The position numbers and the translations under genes are program-made. From an uncultured Clostridia bacterium (GTDB lineage Bacteria; Bacillota; Clostridia; Oscillospirales; Acutalibacteraceae), in contig CANRAN010000053.1 of assembly GCA_947628595.1 (NCBI GenBank), forward strand, positions 1-8,501: DNA of 8,501 bases, read 5' to 3'. Positions 1-6,445 of the stretch are shown here, one piece after another. The notes below the pieces were generated by a model. The model did no database searches and was not told where the DNA came from. It saw only the letters and a program-made list of their open reading frames with translations. Numbering within the stretch: the first letter of the stretch is position 1; every line of letters starts with the position of its first letter.

Positions 1-472
1 GATTATCGCAGCCCTCCGCTATCTTCAGATATGTATAATAAAACGGTGTCGAGCGTACTCTGCCCCCACACAACGGCAGTTTATCCTTTTCGGGGAAAAG
101 CTCGGTTTTTACCTTTCCGGCAGCCCTCGAAACAACCTCGGCTATATCAACATTTCCGCCTATTCCGACAACAGCGTCAACCTCATATAATTCCTTCATT
201 ACTTCGGACTTATACCTTTCGGCAAGGCATCCGGTTACAATAATAGCCTTTATTATGCCCTCCTTTTTCATTCGTACAAGCTCCAGTATCTCATCTATGC
301 TTTCCTGCTTTGCGTCCTCAATAAAGCCACAGGTATTGATAATTGCAACATCACTGTGTTCTACATTCTGAACCAATTCAAAGCCTGCCTCCTTTAGGGT
401 ATAGAGCATCATTTCCCCGTCCACCCTGTTTTTGGCACATCCAAGACTTATCATTCCTACTCTGATTGACAT
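1..472 (-). CDS. rimO: RimO, ribosomal protein S12 methylthiotransferase (N-terminal part, cut by window edge)
   Basis: RimO is a radical-SAM enzyme of the MiaB/RimO family that adds a methylthio group to the conserved aspartate of ribosomal protein S12, using two 4Fe-4S clusters. Only the first 157 residues are here; the family is usually about 430-450 residues. Visible are the UPF0004 (MTTase) domain opening ISLGCAKNRVDGE, the motif NTCGF and the motif TGCLAER. These give the three cluster cysteines C12, C48 and C82. At the edge, AEGCDN carries C155, the first cysteine of the radical-SAM CxxxCxxC motif; the other two lie outside. The SLGCxKN...D opening and EGCDN favour RimO over MiaB, but the C-terminal TRAM domain cannot be checked. 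The ATG start at 472 has AAGGGA at 484-489, 11 nt upstream. The gene starts 32 nt after the recX stop, so it is probably cotranscribed with recA-recX. Confidence 0.93.
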   Translation of the reverse strand, partial: MSIRVGMISLGCAKNRVDGEMMLYTLKEAGFELVQNVEHSDVAIINTCGFIEDAKQESIDEILELVRMKKEGIIKAIIVTGCLAERYKSEVMKELYEVDAVVGIGGNVDIAEVVSRAAGKVKTELFPEKDKLPLCGGRVRSTPFYYTYLKIAEGCDN

Positions 473-504
473 TAAATCTTCATTCCCTTCAAACCATGAG
501 GTAA

Positions 505-1122
505 TTAATCATTATATTCATATTCCTCAAAATTCCTCATAGCTTCCTTTATATCATCCCACCTGTATCCCATCGCTCTCAGTCCGTTTATTACTCTCTT
601 TCTGCCCTTTTCATCTTCGAGCGAGCGTGGGTATTTTCTTTCGATAACAGACACTATCTGATCTACGGGGTCAACCTCAAATTCCTCAAGAATTTCATCA
701 ATCAGATTGCGATCAATCCCTTTTTTAGACAACTCAAAGGCAGCTCTCTCAGCTGAAAATTTTTTCCGCATAAGGAGCTGCTCTGCATATTCTCTTGCAA
801 AGCTCTCATCATCAATAAGTCTCAATTCCTCAAGACGTTTTATTGCAGCCTCAGCGGCTGCCTCACCGTACAGAGGCACCAGCTTATCTTCTATTTCCTT
901 TCGGCTCCTTGCCCTGTATTCAATCAGGTAAAGAGCCTTTTCCTTTGCTCTGCTTATTTTTGATTTTTCTATAAGTTCATATAATTCCTCATCTGTTATA
1001 TCACTTCCGGTATGCTTACCGGATGATACTAACGTAACGGTATCTATACTCACAGCATATTCTCCGTCAATAAACAATGCGGACATCCCTTTTTTTCGCT
1101 CTTCAACAGCCGTTATCAGCAT
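505..1122 (-). CDS. recX: RecX, regulatory protein modulating RecA
   Basis: RecX binds RecA nucleoprotein filaments and limits or modulates their extension and recombinase activity in the cytoplasm. The product has 205 residues. Residues 1-50 form a predicted beta-rich extension (ITAVEERKKG, ALFIDGEYAVS, ending DITDEEL), as in Firmicutes RecX, which is longer than the E. coli protein. Then come three-helix repeats: ALYLIEYRARSRKEIEDKL (64-82) and LRLIDDESFAREYAEQLL (100-117), then LSKKGIDRNLIDEIL (131-145), and last RVINGLRAMGYRWDDIKEAM (176-195). The ATG lies 1 nt after the recA TAA, and its ribosome site GGTGGA sits inside the last codons of recA. This implies cotranscription and probably coupled translation, the usual recA-recX arrangement. 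The identity is secure from repeats plus context. Confidence 0.95.
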   Translation of the reverse strand: MLITAVEERKKGMSALFIDGEYAVSIDTVTLVSSGKHTGSDITDEELYELIEKSKISRAKEKALYLIEYRARSRKEIEDKLVPLYGEAAAEAAIKRLEELRLIDDESFAREYAEQLLMRKKFSAERAAFELSKKGIDRNLIDEILEEFEVDPVDQIVSVIERKYPRSLEDEKGRKRVINGLRAMGYRWDDIKEAMRNFEEYEYND

Positions 1123-1123
1123 A

Positions 1124-2275
1124 TTATTCCACCATTACGTCTATATCTACATCTGAGGTTCTCGGCTCTGTTTTTTCTACCTCTCCCGGTTCTCTTGCGG
1201 AGGCTGCACTGACATTTTCCTCCTGACTGTCAGCCGATGAATCCTCAGCCTTTGCTTTCACCTTTTTTGATGACTGCCGTGTAAATGTAAGCTTGTCCTT
1301 ATTTGCAAGCAGTTCCTCCTCAACCTTGGCAGCAATATCAGGGTTATTCTTAAGAAATTCCTTTGCATTATCTCTTCCCTGACCTATTCGTGTACCGTCA
1401 TAGGAAAACCATGCACCGCTTTTTTTGATAATATCAAGCTGAACAGCCATATCCAGAAGCTCGCCTATTCTTGAAATTCCCTGACCATACATAATATCAA
1501 ATTCAGCCTCTTTGAAAGGTGGAGCTATCTTATTCTTTACAACCTTTGCTCTTGTCCTTGAGCCTACAACTTCTCCGCTAACCTTAAGAGTGTCTATTTT
1601 TCTTATGTCTATACGAACAGATGCATAGAACTTGAGTGCTCTGCCTCCCGGTGTTGTTTCGGGATTTCCGAACATCACTCCGACCTTTTCACGGAGCTGG
1701 TTTATAAATATTGCAACGCAGTTAAGCTTTGATATCGAACCTGCGAGCTTTCTCAGTGCCTGTGACATAAGCCTTGCCTGAAGTCCAACGTGGGCTGCAC
1801 CCATATCTCCCTCTATTTCCGCCTTTGGTGCAAGGGCGGCAACCGAGTCAACTACAATTATATCAATAGCTCCCGAACGTACAAGTGCCTCGGTTATTTC
1901 AAGTGCATCCTCCCCTGTGTCGGGCTGTGATACAAGAAGCTCATCTATATCAACTCCGAGTGCTTTGGCATAGATCGGGTCAAGTGCGTGCTCGACATCA
2001 ATAAATGCTGCATACCCGCCCCTCTTCTGAGCCTCTGCTATACAGTGAAGTGCAAGCGTTGTTTTACCGGAGGACTCCGGACCGTATATTTCAATGATTC
2101 TTCCCTTCGGCAGACCGCCTATTCCGAGTGCCATATCAAGTGAAAGTGAGCCTGTCGGTATGGCATCAACCTGCATGGCTGCATTTTGACCAAGGCGCAT
2201 TATTGCCCCCTTGCCGAATTGCTTTTCTATCTGATGAAGTGCTGTTTCAAGTGCCTTCTGTTTATCTACTGCCAT
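1124..2275 (-). CDS. recA: RecA recombinase
   Basis: RecA is the ATP-dependent strand-exchange protein of homologous recombination and the co-protease that triggers LexA self-cleavage. The 383-residue product is full length. Visible elements are the N-terminal filament helix (KALETALHQIEKQFGKGAIM), Walker A GPESSGKT at 65-72, the catalytic glutamate in FIDVEHALDP (E95), and Walker B IIVVDS at 139-144. Further on are loop L1 around EGDMGAAHVGLQAR (155-168), the sensor glutamine in FINQLREK (Q193), and loop L2 NPETTPGGRALKFYASVR (204-221). The C-terminal domain ends in a variable Ser/Glu/Asp-rich acidic tail (about 335-383, final MVE), matching the autoinhibitory tail known in RecA. ATG start, with AAAGGA at 2286-2291, 10 nt upstream. 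It has its own promoter in the 102-bp gap after prmC. No inactivating change is seen. Confidence 0.99.
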   Translation of the reverse strand: MAVDKQKALETALHQIEKQFGKGAIMRLGQNAAMQVDAIPTGSLSLDMALGIGGLPKGRIIEIYGPESSGKTTLALHCIAEAQKRGGYAAFIDVEHALDPIYAKALGVDIDELLVSQPDTGEDALEITEALVRSGAIDIIVVDSVAALAPKAEIEGDMGAAHVGLQARLMSQALRKLAGSISKLNCVAIFINQLREKVGVMFGNPETTPGGRALKFYASVRIDIRKIDTLKVSGEVVGSRTRAKVVKNKIAPPFKEAEFDIMYGQGISRIGELLDMAVQLDIIKKSGAWFSYDGTRIGQGRDNAKEFLKNNPDIAAKVEEELLANKDKLTFTRQSSKKVKAKAEDSSADSQEENVSAASAREPGEVEKTEPRTSDVDIDVMVE

Positions 2276-2291
2276 GATAAGTCATTCCTTT
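2276..2291 (-). promoter_or_regulatory. recA ribosome binding site
   Basis: Reading on the minus strand, AGAAAGGAATGA closely follows the 16S anti-Shine-Dalgarno complement. The AAAGGA core at 2286-2291 lies 10 nt before the recA ATG and fixes that start. Confidence 0.8.
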
Positions 2292-2308
2292 CTTGTGTTT
2301 TATTGCTC

Positions 2309-2373
2309 TATGATTATACAATTTTTTGCCACTAATTTCAAGTACCCTAAATTCGGCAAAACCGCTAATCATA
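2309..2373. repeat. Two nested inverted repeats centred on the recA -35 box
   Basis: The outer arms are TATGATTA (2366-2373, minus strand) and TAATCATA (2309-2316), 8/8 complementary. The inner arms are TTTTGCC (2355-2361) and GGCAAAA (2324-2330), 7/7 complementary. The two centres, 2341 and 2342.5, nearly coincide and fall on the -35 box; the right outer arm overlaps the -10 box. A 9-bp direct repeat AAATTGTAT also occurs at 2371-2379 and 2316-2324. This could be an operator, a hairpin in read-through RNA from prmC, or chance in AT-rich DNA. The repeats are directly visible; any function is inference. Confidence 0.5.
2313..2341 (-). promoter_or_regulatory. Sigma-A type promoter of recA-recX
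   Basis: On the minus strand a -35 box TTGAAA (2336-2341) is followed by exactly 17 bp and a perfect -10 box TATAAT (2313-2318). Transcription should begin near 2305-2307, giving a 5' leader of about 30 nt before the recA ATG. It is the best promoter match I found in the window and lies in the only gap above 50 bp. No GAAC-N4-GTTC LexA operator of the Firmicutes type overlaps it. Inverted repeats surround it (separate entry). Confidence 0.8.
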
Positions 2374-2377
2374 CAAT

Positions 2378-3241
2378 TTATTGTACAATACGGTATATTC
2401 CAGACACAGTTCTGTCAAGACCTGCTATATCATGTAGTATTTTGACATTCGAAATACCCGATAACTTCAATATTCCGGCAACAGCCTTGCCCTGATCCTC
2501 TCCTATTTCAAGAGAAATAATTCCCCCGTTTCTAAGTTTTGACAGCCAATGCTCACAAATTGCACGATAGAACACAAGTCCGTCCTCCCCGCCGTCAAGT
2601 GCAATAATAGGTTCATATCGTACCTCTCTCTGCAATCCGGCTATTTCGGAGGTTTTTATGTAGGGAGGATTTGATATTATAACATCAAAATAATTATCCT
2701 GAAATTTGTCATAATAGTTGAATAAATTTCCCTTAATCGGCTTAACATTACTTGTCTTATTTTTCTGTACATTAATACAAAGATATTTATATGCCTCATC
2801 CGTTAGCTCAAGGGAAAATACCCTTGCTTTGGGATATTTTTTTGCAAGTGCTATGGAAATTGCCCCGCTGCCACCGCACAAGTCAATTATTGTCGGGGAA
2901 TAAAGCCCCATTTCATCGATAAGGCGCATACACTCACGGACACATACCTCGGTATCATCATTAGGAATAAGAACACCATCGCCAAGGGATAATTCGCAGT
3001 CCATAAAGCTCCATGACCCTATGATATATTGTAAGGGATAGCCCCCTGCCCTACTGTTTATGGCACGAAAAAAATCCTCCTGATTATTTTCCTTATCCGC
3101 TGAATCGATTTCCTTATTATATTCAAGCCTGTCAATATTGAAAAAAAATTTTATCAGACAACGTGCATCATATTCCGGAGAGGTTATTCTGTTTCCCCTT
3201 AATATTCCTACTGCTTCTCTGTATATATCGGCATATGTCAT
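2378..3241 (-). CDS. prmC: PrmC (HemK), release factor glutamine methyltransferase
   Basis: PrmC uses S-adenosylmethionine to N5-methylate the glutamine of the GGQ motif in release factors RF1 and RF2, improving termination. The 287-residue protein has the helical N-terminal domain (1-75) ending in the signature GGYPLQYIIGSWSF (66-79), then the Rossmann methyltransferase domain. SAM motif I is DLCGGSGAISIALA (120-133), an acidic SLEL follows (143-146), and the glutamine-binding NPPY motif lies at 191-194 in VIISNPPYIKTSEI. The usual VLIPRPxTE signature reads VLIPNDDTE (90-98), an Arg-to-Asn and Pro-to-Asp change, and motif I has Cys122-Gly in place of Gly-Thr. Its ATG overlaps the DUF1385 TGA (ATGA), with GGAG just upstream, so translation is likely coupled. 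The prfA gene that often follows prmC is absent; recA follows instead. Confidence 0.95.
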   Translation of the reverse strand: MTYADIYREAVGILRGNRITSPEYDARCLIKFFFNIDRLEYNKEIDSADKENNQEDFFRAINSRAGGYPLQYIIGSWSFMDCELSLGDGVLIPNDDTEVCVRECMRLIDEMGLYSPTIIDLCGGSGAISIALAKKYPKARVFSLELTDEAYKYLCINVQKNKTSNVKPIKGNLFNYYDKFQDNYFDVIISNPPYIKTSEIAGLQREVRYEPIIALDGGEDGLVFYRAICEHWLSKLRNGGIISLEIGEDQGKAVAGILKLSGISNVKILHDIAGLDRTVSGIYRIVQ

Positions 3242-4200
3242 CTTATTATATCTTCTCCGTTTTTCGGTATTACATCCTTCATTGCACTTATAGCAACCTC
3301 TATCATATCATCCTCCGGCTCCTTTGTAGTTATATGCTGCATCCATACCCCCGGAGCGGCGATTATCCTTGTGATAATATTATCATGCTTTCCGCAGATT
3401 TTTATAAGTTCATAACCTATACCCACCGTTACAGGTAGAAGCAACAGTTTCACCGAGGAACGAAGCCATACATCCGTAAACGGTATAAACAAGCCTACAA
3501 GTATTCCGACAATAAGCATGAGTATCAGAAAGCTTGTTCCGCAGCGTGGGTGGAAGCGCCTTTGCTTGCGTACATTTTCAACATTAAGCTCAAGACCATG
3601 CTCATAGCAGAAAATCGTCTTATGCTCTGCACCATGATATTGAAAAACCCTTTTCATATCCTTATTTATCGTGCAAAGACTCATATACACCAAAAACAGT
3701 ATAATCCTTATAATCCCCTCAAATGCAGAACGCCATATAATGGTATCATTTAGAAACGGTAATACACCTGCCGTGAGATTAAAAAGCCATGTAGGAACAA
3801 AGAAAAATACGGCAACGCAAAAAGCCACAGCAATAATAGTGGATATAGTCATAACAATACTGATAAATTTATCCCCTAAATGCTTGTCCACCCACATATC
3901 GAGCTTTGACGGCTCCACTGCTTCTTCTTCCTCACCCTCCATTGCCTTATCGGCGGAAATCATTAGGGCTCTCTGACCTGTCACGAGGGAATCAATCATA
4001 TTTGCAACTCCTCTGATAATAGGTATTCCCAGTATCTTATGCTTTTTTATGAGATTGAGCGGCTCAATTTCCTGAAGCACTATACTGCCGTCACTTTTTC
4101 TTACCGCAACCGTAGATTTTTTAGGTCCTCTCATCATAATGCCCTCAAGCAATGCCTGTCCCCCGATTGAGGTAACAATCTTTGTCCTTTCCTTTTTCAC
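3238..4200 (-). CDS. DUF1385 (YqhQ-like) polytopic membrane protein of unknown function
   Basis: A 320-residue member of the DUF1385 family (B. subtilis YqhQ), whose biochemical role I cannot assign. The hallmark opening SIGGQALLEGIMMRGPKK is at 11-28. A short charged, Glu-rich stretch (88-96) precedes predicted membrane segments at about 113-135, 160-177, 224-243 and 250-267. Between them lie the family motifs FQYHGAEHKTIFCYEHG (186-202) and FHPRCGTSF (216-224), rich in His, Cys and Glu (H189, E192, H193, H201, H217, C220). These look like a metal or catalytic site near the membrane. The C-terminal GVWMQHITTKEPEDDMIEVA (284-303) is also characteristic. The start is GTG, with AAGGA about 11 nt upstream; no in-frame ATG fits better. 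It follows the kinase by 46 nt and overlaps prmC by 4 nt, so it lies in the same operon. Family assignment is firm; function unknown. Confidence 0.93.
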   Translation of the reverse strand: MKKERTKIVTSIGGQALLEGIMMRGPKKSTVAVRKSDGSIVLQEIEPLNLIKKHKILGIPIIRGVANMIDSLVTGQRALMISADKAMEGEEEEAVEPSKLDMWVDKHLGDKFISIVMTISTIIAVAFCVAVFFFVPTWLFNLTAGVLPFLNDTIIWRSAFEGIIRIILFLVYMSLCTINKDMKRVFQYHGAEHKTIFCYEHGLELNVENVRKQRRFHPRCGTSFLILMLIVGILVGLFIPFTDVWLRSSVKLLLLPVTVGIGYELIKICGKHDNIITRIIAAPGVWMQHITTKEPEDDMIEVAISAMKDVIPKNGEDIIR

Positions 4201-4246
4201 AATTATTCATATCCTTTCCGCAACTGAAAAATAAAAATTCCGTTAA

Positions 4247-5683
4247 TCACTGCAACTGTTCATTCGTTTCTGCCTTCGCCTGATTTTCCGAAATAACCGG
4301 GATTGTAATAGAAACGGTAGTTCCTACTCCCTCGACACTGTCTATATCAAGCTCCCCATGGTGCAGCTTTACTATTTCATCAGCAACTGCAAGACCTATT
4401 CCCGATCCCCTGACAGTCTGGTTTGCTTTATAGAATTTCTGCTTTACTTTCGGAAGATCCGCAGCAGCAATTCCGCAGCCGTTATCGGATATTGTTATGA
4501 TTATCTTATCTGCAATATTTTCAACTGTGATATTCACAACACCGTCCGAGCTACTGTATTTCAGTGCATTATCAATTATATTGATAAAAACCTGCCTCAG
4601 CCGATTCCTGTCGCCTATAACCGGTGGAAGCATTTCGGGAGCCTCATAGATAATATGCTTATTTTCCTTCGCAGCTCTTTCTTTCTGCATATATATGGAT
4701 TCGTCAAGCTCGGCAAGTATATCAACCCTGTCCATAATAAGAACCATTCTGTCCTGCTGTATTCTTGAAAAGTCGAGAACCTCCTCAACGATTCCCCCGA
4801 GTCTTTCTGTTTCCTTTATAATTATCCCCATACCCTTTTCGAGTGTACGCTTATCGTTAAAACCGTCCATTTGCATAGTTTCAGCCCAACCCTTAATTGC
4901 AGTCAACGGTGTACGAAGCTCATGCGATACAGAGGATATAAACTCATTTTTCATCTTATCCGCAGTGCCAAGCTCTCCTGCCATATAATTTATGGTATCG
5001 CAAAGATCTCCTATTTCATCATCATAGAATTTATTTATTCTTGCGTTAAAATCTCCTCTTGCAATTTTTTTTGCGGTTTCCCCTATCTCACGTACAGGAC
5101 GTACAATGGATTTAAGAAAATATGTGCTTGATATAAATATAAAAAACATTATAAGTATTCCGGCAAGGCACACAAAGGATATAGCAACAAAAATCTTTCT
5201 GTCCGCCTCCTCGAGAGAAACAATATACCTTATCGCCCCGACAGACTCATTACCGTCGTTTGTAATAACCTTTGTAAGAGCCATAACCTTTTCCCCCGAG
5301 CTGAGCCGTCCGCACCAATCGGCACGATGCTCATCATTGGTAAGAGCTTCCTCATAGTCGGGCATATATTGCTCCCTGTCGGGGGTGAAGCCCGTAGAAT
5401 TTATCTCCGGCTCTCCGGAACTGTTTATTACAACAAGCTCCATCATCTCCTTATCCGGAAAGGACTCCACATACTGTCTTGCGGTTTCCATAAATCCGCT
5501 GTTGACGTTATAGCTGAAAATTCCGCTAAGCTCTCCTGATCTTCCGCTGAGTGTCTGTCTTATCCCATTATAATACAGATTTTGTACAACAACTGAAAAA
5601 GCTACAAGAAGTACCAATAATATCAATAATATCACACCAAAAGTATTCATAACCCAACGCTTTGTTATACCCTTCAAAAGCAC
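4247..5683 (-). CDS. Membrane sensor histidine kinase of a two-component system
   Basis: This kinase autophosphorylates in response to an external signal and passes phosphate to the regulator encoded just upstream. The 478 residues show TM1 (about 14-36), an extracytoplasmic domain of roughly 125 residues (37-163, PAS/Cache-like: MELVVINSSGEPEINSTGF), TM2 (165-190) and HAMP (190-243). HisKA follows with FISSVSHELRTPL and the phospho-acceptor H254. The HATPase_c domain has its N box at N372 (DNALKYS), G1 DNGCGI (400-405), F box KFYKAN (416-421) and G2 GSGIGLA (426-432). The layout is WalK/PhoR-like without a cytoplasmic PAS domain. The start is uncertain. GTG at 5683 is only 3 nt from AAGGGG (5687-5692), while an in-frame TTG at 5677 would be 9 nt away. 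The signal is unknown; the adjacent lipoprotein is a candidate partner. It starts 38 nt after the regulator. Confidence 0.95.
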   Translation of the reverse strand: MLLKGITKRWVMNTFGVILLILLVLLVAFSVVVQNLYYNGIRQTLSGRSGELSGIFSYNVNSGFMETARQYVESFPDKEMMELVVINSSGEPEINSTGFTPDREQYMPDYEEALTNDEHRADWCGRLSSGEKVMALTKVITNDGNESVGAIRYIVSLEEADRKIFVAISFVCLAGILIMFFIFISSTYFLKSIVRPVREIGETAKKIARGDFNARINKFYDDEIGDLCDTINYMAGELGTADKMKNEFISSVSHELRTPLTAIKGWAETMQMDGFNDKRTLEKGMGIIIKETERLGGIVEEVLDFSRIQQDRMVLIMDRVDILAELDESIYMQKERAAKENKHIIYEAPEMLPPVIGDRNRLRQVFINIIDNALKYSSSDGVVNITVENIADKIIITISDNGCGIAAADLPKVKQKFYKANQTVRGSGIGLAVADEIVKLHHGELDIDSVEGVGTTVSITIPVISENQAKAETNEQLQ

Positions 5684-5686
5684 AGA

Positions 5687-5710
5687 CCCCTTTCATAACT
5701 ATGCACGGGG
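5687..5710 (-). promoter_or_regulatory. Possible hairpin masking the kinase ribosome binding site
   Basis: In the 38-nt gap between regulator and kinase the minus strand reads CCCC-GTG-CAT-AGTT-ATG-AAA-GGGG. The outer CCCC (5707-5710) can pair with GGGG (5687-5690), part of the kinase ribosome binding site. CAT can pair with ATG around an AGTT loop, and the 3x3 internal loop contains one U-A pair. The stem is short, so stability is doubtful, but it would lower kinase translation relative to the regulator. Inference only. Confidence 0.35.
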
Positions 5711-5721
5711 AAATAAATTCC

Positions 5722-6426
5722 TCATGAGCATTCCCACTTATATCCGAGACCCCATACCGTTACTATATATTGCGGAGAAGAGGGATTATCCTCTATCTTC
5801 ATTCTAAGTCGGCGTATGTTGACATCAACTATTTTTTCTTCTCCGACATACTGATCTCCCCATACATATTTAAGAATTGCACTCCTGTCAAGAGCCGCAC
5901 CGGGATTTGAAAAGAAATATTCCATAATCTGAAATTCAACCTGAGTAAGCTCAATAAGCTTGCCCTTTTTCTTCAGAGAATGATTTTTAAGATTAAGAGT
6001 GAAATCTCCTGACTTTATTTCCTCTTTGAAGTTGTTCTCACTTCTCATTTCAGCTATGGCGATTCTTCTGTAAAGCGCATCCACTCTCGCAACAAGTTCC
6101 ATAGGGCTGAACGGCTTTGTAACATAATCATCGGCACCATGCATAAGACCTGATACCTTATCCATTTCCTGAGTTTTTGCCGTAAGCATAATTATACCCA
6201 AATTACTGTTACGCTTTCTCAGTTCCTTGCACACAGTCAGTCCGTCTGTTTCGGGCATCATTATATCAAGAACAGCTATATCAAAATCCCCGTTTGCCTC
6301 ATCATATTTTTTCAGTGCAACCGCCCCGTTTTCCGCCTCTGTCACATTATAGCCTGCCCTTTCAAGGTTTATAACTACAAATTCACGTATTGCGGTTTCG
6401 TCCTCTGCAACAAGTATATTTTTCAT
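5722..6426 (-). CDS. OmpR/PhoB-family response regulator
   Basis: A 234-residue DNA-binding response regulator and the cognate partner of the downstream kinase. The receiver domain (1-120) has the acidic pair E8/D9 (ILVAEDE), the phospho-acceptor D54 in VLDIMMPETDG, T82 in IIMLTAK, and K104 in YVTKPFSPMEL. The effector (about 136-232) is a winged helix: IELTQVEFQIMEYFFSNPG, the recognition helix IVDVNIRRLRMKIED, and the closing wing YIVTVWGLGYKWE. The ATG at 6426 has AGGGG about 9 nt upstream and starts 19 nt after the lipoprotein stop. Order lipoprotein-regulator-kinase with small gaps supports one transcript. All residues needed for phosphorylation are intact. Targets are unknown; autoregulation of this operon is plausible, but no repeated operator was recognised. 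Confidence 0.97.
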   Translation of the reverse strand: MKNILVAEDETAIREFVVINLERAGYNVTEAENGAVALKKYDEANGDFDIAVLDIMMPETDGLTVCKELRKRNSNLGIIMLTAKTQEMDKVSGLMHGADDYVTKPFSPMELVARVDALYRRIAIAEMRSENNFKEEIKSGDFTLNLKNHSLKKKGKLIELTQVEFQIMEYFFSNPGAALDRSAILKYVWGDQYVGEEKIVDVNIRRLRMKIEDNPSSPQYIVTVWGLGYKWECS

Positions 6427-6445
6427 TTAATAACACCCCTGTAAA

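Noticed and set aside
472..482. Three-codon ORF (ATG AAG ATT TAA) whose stop overlaps the rimO ATG
   Set aside because: Its ATG is only 1-2 nt from AAGGGA, too close for initiation; chance.
511..516. TATAAT on the minus strand near the end of recX, as a possible rimO promoter
   Set aside because: At 16-18 bp spacing there is no -35 box (TGAGGA at best) and no TGn extension. It lies in codons for Glu-Tyr-Asn-Asp; AT-rich coding sequence explains it.
2350..2366. CGGTTTTGCCG after prmC as a terminator hairpin
   Set aside because: The stem is only 3 bp and no T-run follows; not a credible intrinsic terminator.
2380..2389. Perfect 10-bp palindrome ATTGTACAAT at the end of prmC
   Set aside because: It overlaps the last prmC codons, is about 40 bp upstream of the -35 box, and a short AT-rich palindrome alone is weak evidence for an operator.
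4201..4246. T-rich stretch (TTTTTATTTTT) between kinase and DUF1385 as a terminator
   Set aside because: No GC-rich hairpin precedes the T-run, and the direct repeat CAGTTGC is too short to mean much. Cotranscription is more likely.
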